Source: an uncultured Myxococcales bacterium (GTDB lineage: Bacteria > Myxococcota_A > Polyangia > Polyangiales > Polyangiaceae). Taken from it: a stretch of 64,000 bases of DNA. Below, piece by piece: positions 1-7,894 of the stretch. The translations under genes and the position numbers were made by a program. The stretch's first letter is position 1. Every line of letters begins with the position of its first letter. The DNA lies in the NCBI GenBank assembly GCA_937949945.1, contig CALFEQ010000007.1:23597-87596 (forward strand), read 5' to 3'. The notes beneath the pieces are model-generated. The model did not search any database, was not told the origin of the DNA, and saw nothing but the letters and a program-made list of their open reading frames with translations.

Positions 1-173
1 ATGACGGCGAGCAACAGAGCCGTGCCCGAGGTCTTCACGTTCCTTTTCCTCCCCGAAGAGCGCGATCCGATCGCGCACCGCAACCGTAGGCGCGATCCGA
101 ACGCTCGATCCATGGTCATGTCATTGGGGCGCCCGCGATCGTCGGGGGCACACCGATTGCGTCTCCGATCGCC

Positions 174-596
174 ATGTCTGTGAGCAGCGCGACGGCACGG
201 TGGGACGGGACACTCGACGACGGATGCGGGGACATGAAGCCGGAGCATGGTCCGGACATGGCGTTCTCGCGCTCCACGAGGTTCGGCGACGCGGCCGGCG
301 CGAACCCCGAGGAGCTCATCGGAGCCGCCCTGGCGGGCTGCTTCTCGATGGCGCTGTCGGCGAGTCTCGAGCGAGCGGGGATGAAGCCGGAGCACATCGA
401 GACGACGGCGAAGGTGCACCTCGACCTCACGGACGGCGGCTACGAGATCCGTCAGATCGATCTCACGACGAAGGCTCGGGCCCAGAACGCGGACGAGGAG
501 AAGCTCCGGCTCATCGCCGAGAACGCGAAGCGCGAGTGCCCGATCGGCAAGCTCCTCGGCGCGCCGATCATGCTCGAGACGAAGCTCGCCGCCTGA
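174..596 (+). CDS. OsmC-family peroxiredoxin
   Basis: This is a 140-residue protein of the OsmC/Ohr group, thiol peroxidases that reduce organic hydroperoxides or peroxides in the cytoplasm. Both family cysteines are visible: Cys56 in 'AALAGCFSMALS' and Cys122 in 'NAKRECPIGKLL'. The segment around Cys56 matches the OsmC rather than the Ohr style. Length is normal for the family. The ATG at 174 is preferred; a GTG two codons later is possible. The 173 bases before it show no gene, only short repeats of 'gcgatccga'. It converges with the DUF488 gene, 16 nt away, so it looks monocistronic. Confidence 0.9.
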   Translation: MSVSSATARWDGTLDDGCGDMKPEHGPDMAFSRSTRFGDAAGANPEELIGAALAGCFSMALSASLERAGMKPEHIETTAKVHLDLTDGGYEIRQIDLTTKARAQNADEEKLRLIAENAKRECPIGKLLGAPIMLETKLAA

Positions 597-612
597 TCGT
601 CGCGCGAGCGCG

Positions 613-1158
613 TCACGCGCTCGTGCGTCGAGCGCGCGCTCCGGCGCGCGTGCGCGGCGTCGTCCGCTTGCCAGCTCCGACCTTCGCTCCGTCACGCGAG
701 CGCGGCGTCGTCCGCTCGGCCGCTCCGGCGCGCGTGCGCGGCGTCGTCCGCTTGCCGGCCCCGGCCTTCGAGGCGAGCCGCCGCGCGGTGGCCTGCTTCG
801 GACGTCGCAGGCGCCGCTCGAGCACCCGCGCGAGCACGACGGCGTTGTTGTGCTCCTCGTCGCGCGCGGCGTAGACGAGCGTGACGGTCTCGCGCGCCGC
901 GCGCTTCGCGAGCGCGTCGAGGAGCGGCTGCACCTTCGCGGACTCGAGCTCGCGCTCGTAGCGCTTCTGGAACTCCGGGAACCGCGCCGGGTCGTGCGCG
1001 AACCACTTGCGGAGCTCGGCGCTCGGCGCCACGTCCTCGAGCCACTCGTCGATGCGAGCGTCTTGCTTCGAGAGCCCGCGAGGCCACAGACGATCGACGA
1101 GCACACGGTAGCCGTCGGACGTGCTCGGAGGCTCGTACACGCGCTTCAGCCGGAGCAT
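613..1158 (-). CDS. DUF488 (YeaO-like) protein with repetitive basic tail
   Basis: Residues 1 to about 125 match the DUF488 family: 'RVYEPPSTSDGYRVLVDRLW' is followed by 'PRG' and later by 'LRKWFAHDP'. DUF488 proteins are small, widespread and of poorly known function. The family usually ends near 115-125 residues, but this one has 181. The extra C-terminal part is a basic repeat built on 'KRTTPRTRAG', three times, encoded by an exact 35-nt direct repeat. The tail is probably unstructured and could bind nucleic acid; that is inference from charge alone. The gene is convergent with OsmC and divergent from the next gene. Confidence 0.85.
   Translation of the reverse strand: MLRLKRVYEPPSTSDGYRVLVDRLWPRGLSKQDARIDEWLEDVAPSAELRKWFAHDPARFPEFQKRYERELESAKVQPLLDALAKRAARETVTLVYAARDEEHNNAVVLARVLERRLRRPKQATARRLASKAGAGKRTTPRTRAGAAERTTPRSRDGAKVGAGKRTTPRTRAGARARRTSA
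638..756. repeat. In-frame DNA repeat in DUF488 tail
   Basis: An identical 35-nt segment occurs at 638-672 and 722-756, with a diverged third copy between them (about 680-721). The period is 42 nt, or 14 codons, so copy-number change would not shift the reading frame. Confidence 0.85.
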
Positions 1159-1343
1159 CTCGGTCGAAATTTACACGAGGCGTGCCACCACGGACGCGTG
1201 GCGGTGGCTGCCTTCACGACCATCCTTATGTAAGTGCCGGCGAACCGATGCGACGGCACGGAGCGCGGCCCGGATGCTGTCGCGCTACGGCTCGTCGATC
1301 CCACTCGCAACGAGCCATCGCCCGCTGTAGGTTTCGCGGACCG

Positions 1344-2468
1344 GTGACTGGGAACGTGAACAAGGACGGGGTCTCGACGGAGGCAGACGCGGCGCGGGCG
1401 CGCGCGATCGTGGACGCGCTGAGCAAGGGACAATCGAGCGCGGAAGAGGTCTTCGCGGCGTTCGAGGAGCTCGACTCGCTCGATCCCGAGGCGGTGCGCG
1501 ACGCGCTTCGTCCCTGGACGGGTCCGGCGCCCGATCCCGCGCAGCTCGACGACGCTATCCGCAGAGCGCACGGGCTGCCGCCTCCGCCGCTCTCGCTCCG
1601 GCACGCGGCCGTCGTGAGGGACGCCGACGTCCTCGACCTCGGGCCCGTCGCCGAGGAGCAGCTCCGTATCGCAGGCAAGACCTGGGACGGCGTCGACCTC
1701 CCGCCCGAGGACCGGCTCGACGGTGAACGCGAGGACTCGTTCGCAGGCACGCTCGAGCACCACGCGCTCGTCGAAGCGGAGACGGGGCGGCCGATGTTCG
1801 ACGTCTTGCTCTACGCGGGCGACGCGGGCGTCGTCTTCCGCGCCGGCACGACCGAGCTCGTCGGCACGATCGCGTATGGCAGGGTCGAGATGAAGGACCG
1901 GCGCGTGCGCGTCGCCATCGAGGAGGCGCTCGCGAGCCCGGTCGAAGAGACGCCGCTCGTGGCCTCCGAGCCCGAGCCCGTCGGCCTCGCCGGCGCCGAA
2001 GCGCACGAAGAAGACCGAAGCGAGCCCGCCGCCGCCGTCACGGAGAGCACGGAAGCGAGCGAAGAGCGTGCGGCAGCGCCGGAAGACGGCGCTCCCCCGC
2101 CCGCGACGGTCGCGGAAGAAGAGGAGGCTGCCTCGCAGAAAGCCGCTTCGAAGAAGCCCGCGAAGAAGAAGGCCGGCGCCACGAAGAAGACCGCCGCCAC
2201 GAAGAAGAGCGCCGCGAAGAAGACCACGGCGAAGAAGACCGCGACCAAGAAGCCCGCCGCGAAGAAGGCGACGACGAAGAAGGCCACGGCGAAGAAAGCC
2301 GCCGCGACCAAGAAGCCCGCCGCGAAGAAGGCCGCGACCAAGAAGGCCTCCGCGAAGAAGGCGACGACGAAGAAGACCGCGACCGCGAAGAAGGCTGGCG
2401 CGACGAAGAAGGCGGCGAAGACGAAGGCCGCGACGCGATCGAAGCGGGCTGCCGACTCCGAGGCGTGA
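1344..2468 (+). CDS. Unknown domain fused to histone-H1-like Lys/Ala tail
   Basis: The start is a GTG at 1344, with another GTG at 1356 equally possible; 374 residues from the first. The first 190 or so residues are a globular, acidic region I do not recognise. A low-complexity Glu/Ala linker follows. The last 110 residues or so (about 2135-2468) are almost only Lys, Ala and Thr in units such as 'KKPAAKKATTKK', the composition of eukaryotic histone H1 tails and bacterial H1-like proteins. Such tails bind DNA non-specifically. A nucleoid or chromatin-like role is inferred. The tail DNA is a degenerate 'aagaag' repeat prone to slippage. Confidence 0.7.
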   Translation: MTGNVNKDGVSTEADAARARAIVDALSKGQSSAEEVFAAFEELDSLDPEAVRDALRPWTGPAPDPAQLDDAIRRAHGLPPPPLSLRHAAVVRDADVLDLGPVAEEQLRIAGKTWDGVDLPPEDRLDGEREDSFAGTLEHHALVEAETGRPMFDVLLYAGDAGVVFRAGTTELVGTIAYGRVEMKDRRVRVAIEEALASPVEETPLVASEPEPVGLAGAEAHEEDRSEPAAAVTESTEASEERAAAPEDGAPPPATVAEEEEAASQKAASKKPAKKKAGATKKTAATKKSAAKKTTAKKTATKKPAAKKATTKKATAKKAAATKKPAAKKAATKKASAKKATTKKTATAKKAGATKKAAKTKAATRSKRAADSEA

Positions 2469-2477
2469 CCGCGCCGA

Positions 2478-3884
2478 TCAGCGGCGGCCGGTCACGGCGA
2501 GGAGCGCGGCGAGCATGTCCGCCTGCTCCTGGGTCGCGAAGTCTTTCGTGTCGCGCGCGAGGAGCTGCATGGAGCGCGCGTGCATCTCCGCGACCTTCCG
2601 GAGGCCGCCGGCGCGAGCGACGTCGTCACCGACGAACGCGCGATCCAGCCGCCGAAGCGTCGCCATCGCCGACGCGTAGGCGATCACGTCTCCATGCCGC
2701 GATTTCGCGATGCGCTCGATGTCGTCGTCGTACACGCACGGGACGTCGGCCACGAACTCCCGCGGACCGCCGTAGACGAGGTCGTCGACGCGTGCCTTCA
2801 CGGTGAAGCGGAACTCCTCGTCGGGGACCCACGCGGGGACGCTGACGCGGAGCACCTCCGTGCGTGCCTCCCCTGCCCGCACGTCGCCGAGGAGGACCTC
2901 GCCGGCGTCGAGGCGCCAGAGCGCCGTGCCTCCCGATGCCTCGATGACGTGCGACGGCGCCGGCGTCCCTTCGAACCTCAGGCGGACGTCACGGAACATC
3001 GTCACGCCGGCGGACGGGATCGCCGCCCGCACCGCATCCTCGCGTTCGACGCGATCGTCCGCTCCGGTCGTGAGCACGCTCGCGACCTGCACGCCGCGCC
3101 GAGCGAGCCGCGCCACCTCGGCGACCTCTTCGCTTCCGAGCGCGCGATCCGTCAGGAGGAGCACGCGTTGGGTGACCTCCGACGTCGCGATCGCGCGATG
3201 CGCGGCGGCGAGCGCGCCCTTCACGTCGCGCCGGCCGGCGCGTGCGCGCGATCGCACGAGATGCGCGTCGAGCGCGGCCATCGCCAGCGAACGGTTCGAC
3301 GCGGGCATGGGAGGAAGCACCATGCGGGCGCCGCGCACGTCGATGATCGTCACGCGATCGCGCCCGGCGAGCTGCTCGAGCGCGACGCCGACCAGCGCAC
3401 GCGTGTCGGGCCCTTCTCCGTCGATCACGATCGCGACGTTCTCTCCCCATCGCGCCGTGCCTTCGGCCGCCGGCGCGATGACGTCGACGCGCACGAGGAT
3501 CTCGCCGCCCCACGACGGGACGCGCGTGTCGCTCGGACGGAGGACGATCGCGAGCCCCTTCGTCGCGAGCACGTGCGGCTTGCTCGTCTCGGTGAAGCGT
3601 CCGTCACGCGGGAGGATGAAGCCGATCGGCGCGCGCCACGGCTCGTGGGGATCGCGCACGACGACGCGCTGGGGGACGTCCTCTCGATCGTGGAACTCGA
3701 CGCCGTTGGCGGTCAGCACGGACGCTCCGCGCGCGCCCTTCTCGGGGAAGTAGACCGTGCCGTCCTTCGCGAGATACGGGCGCTCGCATCCGACGACGCC
3801 GAGACAGAGCGACAGGCCGAGACAGAGACCGAACGCACGTCCCACGAGGAGCAGTATTACGCGCCGAACGTCGGCGCGCTGCAC
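2478..3884 (-). CDS. Von Willebrand factor A-like lipoprotein
   Basis: This 468-residue protein has an N-terminal hydrophobic segment ending in a lipobox (V-V-G-C, Cys33), so it is probably a lipoprotein. The middle (about residues 150-300) reads like a von Willebrand A fold: a first strand 'NVAIVIDGEGPDTRALVGVA', then 'RDRVTIIDV', then 'QRVLLLTDRALGSEEV'. The MIDAS motif (DxSxS) is degenerate, 'DGEGPD', so metal-dependent ligand binding may be lost. The start is GTG at 3884; a second GTG 42 nt inside would still leave the signal sequence. The neighbours are convergent (left) and co-directional (right, SNF2). Function unknown. Confidence 0.7.
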   Translation of the reverse strand: MQRADVRRVILLLVGRAFGLCLGLSLCLGVVGCERPYLAKDGTVYFPEKGARGASVLTANGVEFHDREDVPQRVVVRDPHEPWRAPIGFILPRDGRFTETSKPHVLATKGLAIVLRPSDTRVPSWGGEILVRVDVIAPAAEGTARWGENVAIVIDGEGPDTRALVGVALEQLAGRDRVTIIDVRGARMVLPPMPASNRSLAMAALDAHLVRSRARAGRRDVKGALAAAHRAIATSEVTQRVLLLTDRALGSEEVAEVARLARRGVQVASVLTTGADDRVEREDAVRAAIPSAGVTMFRDVRLRFEGTPAPSHVIEASGGTALWRLDAGEVLLGDVRAGEARTEVLRVSVPAWVPDEEFRFTVKARVDDLVYGGPREFVADVPCVYDDDIERIAKSRHGDVIAYASAMATLRRLDRAFVGDDVARAGGLRKVAEMHARSMQLLARDTKDFATQEQADMLAALLAVTGRR

Positions 3885-4032
3885 GTCGCTCGAAGACGAG
3901 TGCGAGATGCTTCCACACGTTGCACTTCGCGACGCGATGTGGAGCGTGGGTCACGCGTCGGCGCAGCGATGACAGGCCGCACTCCAACGGCCTTCTTTCC
4001 TCTCGCGGACGTGCGAGCCGCGAGCACCCGTG

Positions 4033-6966
4033 TCAGTCCAAGAGCGCGAGCAGCTCCTCGCGCGTGATCGACGCGGCGGCCCCCGCCTCGCCGAGCGCGA
4101 CGTCCGCGAGAGCGCGCTTCTTCTCTTGGAGCGCGAGGATCCGCTCTTCGACGGTGTCGCGCGCGACCATCCGATAGACGATCACCGGCCGGTCCTGTCC
4201 GATGCGATGCGCGCGGTCGGCGGCCTGATCCTCGGCGGCCGGGTTCCACCACGGATCGAGGAGGAAGACGTGATCGGCGGCGGTGAGGTTCAAGCCCGTG
4301 CCACCGGCCTTGAGCGACGCGATGAGCACGGGCGGACCGTCGGGCGACTGGAACTGTTCGACGACCGCCGCTCGATCGCGCGTGGAGCCGTCGAGGCGTC
4401 CGAAGCGAATGCCGGCGGCGCGCAGGTGCGGCTCGACGAGGTCGAGGAGGCTCGTCCATTGCGAGAAGACGAGCGCCTTGTGTCTGTCGGAGACTGCCTC
4501 GTCGAGCGCCGCGAGGAGGCGCTCCACCTTCGACGAGGTCTCGGCCTTCTGCCCCGGCACGAGCGCCGGATGGCACGCGGCTTGGCGCAGGCGAAGCAAC
4601 GCCTCGAGCGCCGCGAGCACGCTTCCGCCCGCGGCGAGCTTCTCGACGACCTCCTTCCGCGCCGCGGCGCGCACGGCGTCGTAGACGACGCGCTCGGAGT
4701 CCTCGAGCTCGATCGAGAGCACCGCGTCCGTCCTCGGCGGCAGCTCGCGCAAGACGTCTCGCTTGAGGCGGCGCAGCACGACGGGACGGATCTTCGCGCG
4801 GAGGCGATCGGCTGCGGCCGCGTCCCCGGAAGCGATCGGCGAGACGTAACGCTCCTGGAAGCTCGAGAGCCCGCCGAGGAGGCCGGGGTTCGTGAAGCGC
4901 ATGATGCTCCAGAGCTCCTCGAGCCGGTTCTCGACCGGCGTACCGCTCAACGCGATGCGGAAGGAGGCGCGGAGCTCGTACGCGGCGCGCGCCGTCTGGC
5001 TCGACTCGTTCTTGATCGCCTGCGCCTCGTCGAGGACGACGGTGTCCCATTCCTCCGCGCTCAGCTTGTCGGCGTCGAGCCGGAGCACGGCGTAGGTGGT
5101 GAGCGTCACGGCGGCGTTGCGATCGATGGATCGCTTCGGCCCGTGATAGACGGCGACGGAGAGGCCCGGACGGAACCGCTCGATCTCGCGCTGCCAGTTG
5201 TACACGACGCTCTTGGGGCAGACGACGAGCGAGCGAGCGGGTCGATCGGGCAAGGAGCAGATCGTCTGCAGCGTCTTGCCGAGGCCCATGTCGTCCGCGA
5301 GCACCGCCCCGAGGCCGGCGCTCCGGAGGAAGGCGAGCCAGTCGACGCCGCGGGCCTGGTAGTCGCGGAGCGTCGCCGTGAGATCCGCCGGCAACGGCGC
5401 GCGCGGGATCCCGTCGAAGCCCGCGATGAGCGGACCGAGCTTGTCGACCGCGAGCGGACGAGGAGCCTCGAGCGCATCGCAGAGCGCGGCGAGATCGACG
5501 AGCGAAGCGCGCGGGAGCTTCTTCGTCTCCGGATCGCGCGCATCGAGCAGATCGGCCACGCGCGCGCCGTGCTTCGCGAGCCAGTCGGCGGGCAGCGGCG
5601 CCCATCCGCCGCCCTCGAGCGGGACGACGTCGAGCCCGTCGCGCCACGCGCGGAGCACGAGCGCCGGATCCGCCTTCTTCGTCTCGCCGGCGTTCTTCTC
5701 CACGTCGCCGTCGGAGGCGTGCTCGAACACGACGTCGAAGCTCCCCTCGTCGTCGACCACGACGCGCGCCGACAGAGGTCGGCCCTCGAACACCCGCGCG
5801 TGCTCGTGCTCGCCGACGCGATCCATGAACTCGCGCAAGCGCGCGGCGAAGCGTACCGCCTCGACGCCGTCGAAATGGACCCGCCGGCCGAGCGCGAGGT
5901 TCAGCTCGGAGCGCAGGCGCTGCACGAGCGCGCGCTCCTGATCGAGGCGCCGCACGGGCACGTCGCCGCCGAGCGAGACGACCTCGTCGCCCTCGACCCG
6001 CGCGATCGGTGGATCGCCGTAGACGAGCAGCGGGAGCACGCTGAGCGTGTGCCCGTGATGCGAGAAATCCATCGCGATGCGCGGCCGCGCGTGCACCGAC
6101 TTCTTCGCGAGACGACGCGTGCGGATCTCGACCTCGATCTTCTTCTCGATCTCGGGGAGCACGCGCGTGACGAGCTCCGTCTGCTCGTTTCGATGGAAGC
6201 TCCGGACGAGCGGGAGCCGCTCGAGGCGCTCGCCCGTCGTCATGGTCTCACCGAGCGGACGGAGCACGCCGTCGAGCCTCCCGACGCCGAGCCCGACCAC
6301 GGACACGCCGGGGAGCGCCTCGACGCGCAGCACGAGCGTCCCATTCGGGCCGTCCTCCACCACGGCGCGCGGCTTGATGGGCTCCGACGAAACGCGGACC
6401 TTCTCTCCGTCGAGCGTGACGTCGCTCGCGCTCGAGAGCGCATCGAAGACGTCGCTCAATCGCTCGAGCGGGATCACGTCGCGCGAGCTCGACGACACGA
6501 TCCGATCGATGCGGACGTCGTCGTGTGTCGGGGACAGGTCGGGGACCTTCGCCCGAAGCATGTCCGACGTGAGCGAGCCGCGGAACGGCTCGGACGACTC
6601 GCCGCGGACGATGACCCGTGTGAGCGCGAGGCGACCGTCGCGCGTCGACAGGCGATAGCCGACGTGCGCGGCCGGCGCCGGCGCGGCCTTCGCGAGCGGC
6701 GCCCCGCTCTCCTCCGCTTGCGACATCGCGATGGCGGCAGCCGCCACGTGCGGGCACGGGTCGACCTTGCTCTCGCAGTCGCACGACCACTCGCCGTCCT
6801 CGACGTAGAGCGTGACCGTGGGCGCGATTGGATGCGTCGCAGCCCGAACGCGGAAGGTCATCTGGCCGGCGCCCTCCTCCACGAGCGCGACCGCACCCTC
6901 GCGCGCGAGCTTCACGCCTTGCGACCAAATCCCCGGCAAACACGCCTTGCGCACGAGCTGTAGCAT
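4033..6966 (-). CDS. SWIM-domain SNF2-family DNA helicase/ATPase
   Basis: The protein has 977 residues. The N-terminus holds a SWIM zinc finger (Cys62, Cys64, Cys71, His73). A long middle region (about 100-520) is typical of bacterial SWIM-SNF2 proteins. The SF2 ATPase core follows: Walker A 'DDMGLGKT' at 558-565, 'LDEAQA' near 645, then helicase C with 'SQWTSLLDLV' and 'QAADRAHRIGQ'. Family members are DNA-dependent ATPases thought to remodel protein-DNA complexes; a specific role here is not known. ATG start at 6966. It is divergent from the response regulator across 277 nt. Confidence 0.92.
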   Translation of the reverse strand: MLQLVRKACLPGIWSQGVKLAREGAVALVEEGAGQMTFRVRAATHPIAPTVTLYVEDGEWSCDCESKVDPCPHVAAAAIAMSQAEESGAPLAKAAPAPAAHVGYRLSTRDGRLALTRVIVRGESSEPFRGSLTSDMLRAKVPDLSPTHDDVRIDRIVSSSSRDVIPLERLSDVFDALSSASDVTLDGEKVRVSSEPIKPRAVVEDGPNGTLVLRVEALPGVSVVGLGVGRLDGVLRPLGETMTTGERLERLPLVRSFHRNEQTELVTRVLPEIEKKIEVEIRTRRLAKKSVHARPRIAMDFSHHGHTLSVLPLLVYGDPPIARVEGDEVVSLGGDVPVRRLDQERALVQRLRSELNLALGRRVHFDGVEAVRFAARLREFMDRVGEHEHARVFEGRPLSARVVVDDEGSFDVVFEHASDGDVEKNAGETKKADPALVLRAWRDGLDVVPLEGGGWAPLPADWLAKHGARVADLLDARDPETKKLPRASLVDLAALCDALEAPRPLAVDKLGPLIAGFDGIPRAPLPADLTATLRDYQARGVDWLAFLRSAGLGAVLADDMGLGKTLQTICSLPDRPARSLVVCPKSVVYNWQREIERFRPGLSVAVYHGPKRSIDRNAAVTLTTYAVLRLDADKLSAEEWDTVVLDEAQAIKNESSQTARAAYELRASFRIALSGTPVENRLEELWSIMRFTNPGLLGGLSSFQERYVSPIASGDAAAADRLRAKIRPVVLRRLKRDVLRELPPRTDAVLSIELEDSERVVYDAVRAAARKEVVEKLAAGGSVLAALEALLRLRQAACHPALVPGQKAETSSKVERLLAALDEAVSDRHKALVFSQWTSLLDLVEPHLRAAGIRFGRLDGSTRDRAAVVEQFQSPDGPPVLIASLKAGGTGLNLTAADHVFLLDPWWNPAAEDQAADRAHRIGQDRPVIVYRMVARDTVEERILALQEKKRALADVALGEAGAAASITREELLALLD

Positions 6967-7243
6967 CGACGGACCGCGCCCCTTCTAGCACGCTCGGCGC
7001 CCGTGATCGGTGGCCGCACGTGCGACCGAGCGCGTGCGCGGCGCATGGCCGCGCGCGGCGATGGCGGGCGCCCGAGCCGTGCGCCCGAGCCGAGGAATTC
7101 CGCCGAGCTGACGCGCTTCCGTTCGAGCCCGGACGAGCCGCGGTCGATTTCCGCGCCGCGACCGTACGCCCCAGGTGTAATCTGGAAGATTGCCGGACTG
7201 TGACCTCCGGCCGACTGCGAACTGCGAACACAGGGGGATTGGC

Positions 7244-7882
7244 GTGGAGCAAACGACGCGCTCGTCAGTGGCGGCCGTGAGGGCGGAGACGCCCGTACCG
7301 TCGTTCCTGATCGTGGAGGACAACCCGCTCGTGCAGCGCGCGCTCGCGAGCGTGCTACTTCGATACGGCGTGTGTCAGACGGCCTCCTCTGCGACCGAGG
7401 CCGAGCGGCACATCGCCAGCGGCGCCAGCTGGGACGGGTTCGTGATCGACGTCGGGCTCGGCGACGGCTCGGGCCTCGATGTCCTCGCGCATGCGAGGCG
7501 CACGCACAAGGCGACCCCTGCGGTCGTCCTCTCCGGGCAGCTCGATCGTGAGGTGGTCAACCGAGCGGCCACCCTCGATGCGCGGTTCGTGTGCAAGCCG
7601 TGCGGTACGAGCGAGCTCGCTCCCTTCGTCGCGGACGTCCTCGCGCGCACGACGGGCGATCGCGTCTACGCCGCCAAGGAGCGCGCGCGGCATCGCTGGA
7701 GCCTGTCGCCGCGGGAAGCCGAGATCCTCGAGTTCGCGCTCCGCGGACGCGCGAGGGAGGAGTACCTCGACATGGCGGGCATCTCCGTCAACACGTACAA
7801 GACGCACGTCCGGAAGCTGCTCGACAAGACGGACTACGACAACCTGTCGAGCCTCGCCATCGACCTGCTCGGTCAGAGTTGA
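7244..7882 (+). CDS. Response regulator with LuxR-type HTH
   Basis: The start is chosen as GTG 7244 because 'aggggg' lies just upstream; a TTG at 7190 is also in frame but lacks this. From 7244 the protein has 212 residues. The receiver begins 'FLIVEDNPLVQRAL', with the phosphoacceptor Asp in 'GFVIDVGLGDGSG' and the switch Lys in 'RFVCKPCG'. A helix-turn-helix follows, 'LSPREAEILEFALRGRAREE' through 'VNTYKTHVRKLLDKT', as in FixJ/NarL regulators. It should bind DNA as a dimer on phosphorylation. No histidine kinase is adjacent. The convergent kinase gene ends 12 nt downstream. Confidence 0.9.
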   Translation: MEQTTRSSVAAVRAETPVPSFLIVEDNPLVQRALASVLLRYGVCQTASSATEAERHIASGASWDGFVIDVGLGDGSGLDVLAHARRTHKATPAVVLSGQLDREVVNRAATLDARFVCKPCGTSELAPFVADVLARTTGDRVYAAKERARHRWSLSPREAEILEFALRGRAREEYLDMAGISVNTYKTHVRKLLDKTDYDNLSSLAIDLLGQS

Positions 7883-7894
7883 CGCGGAGGCGCT

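Noticed and set aside
1..183. 60-codon open frame at the left edge
   Set aside because: No ribosome site, no conserved pattern and it overlaps the OsmC start in a different phase.
4030..6963. Very long open frame on the plus strand opposite the SNF2 helicase
   Set aside because: It mirrors the real gene because of high GC and codon bias; its translation is Arg/Asp/Leu-rich without any domain.
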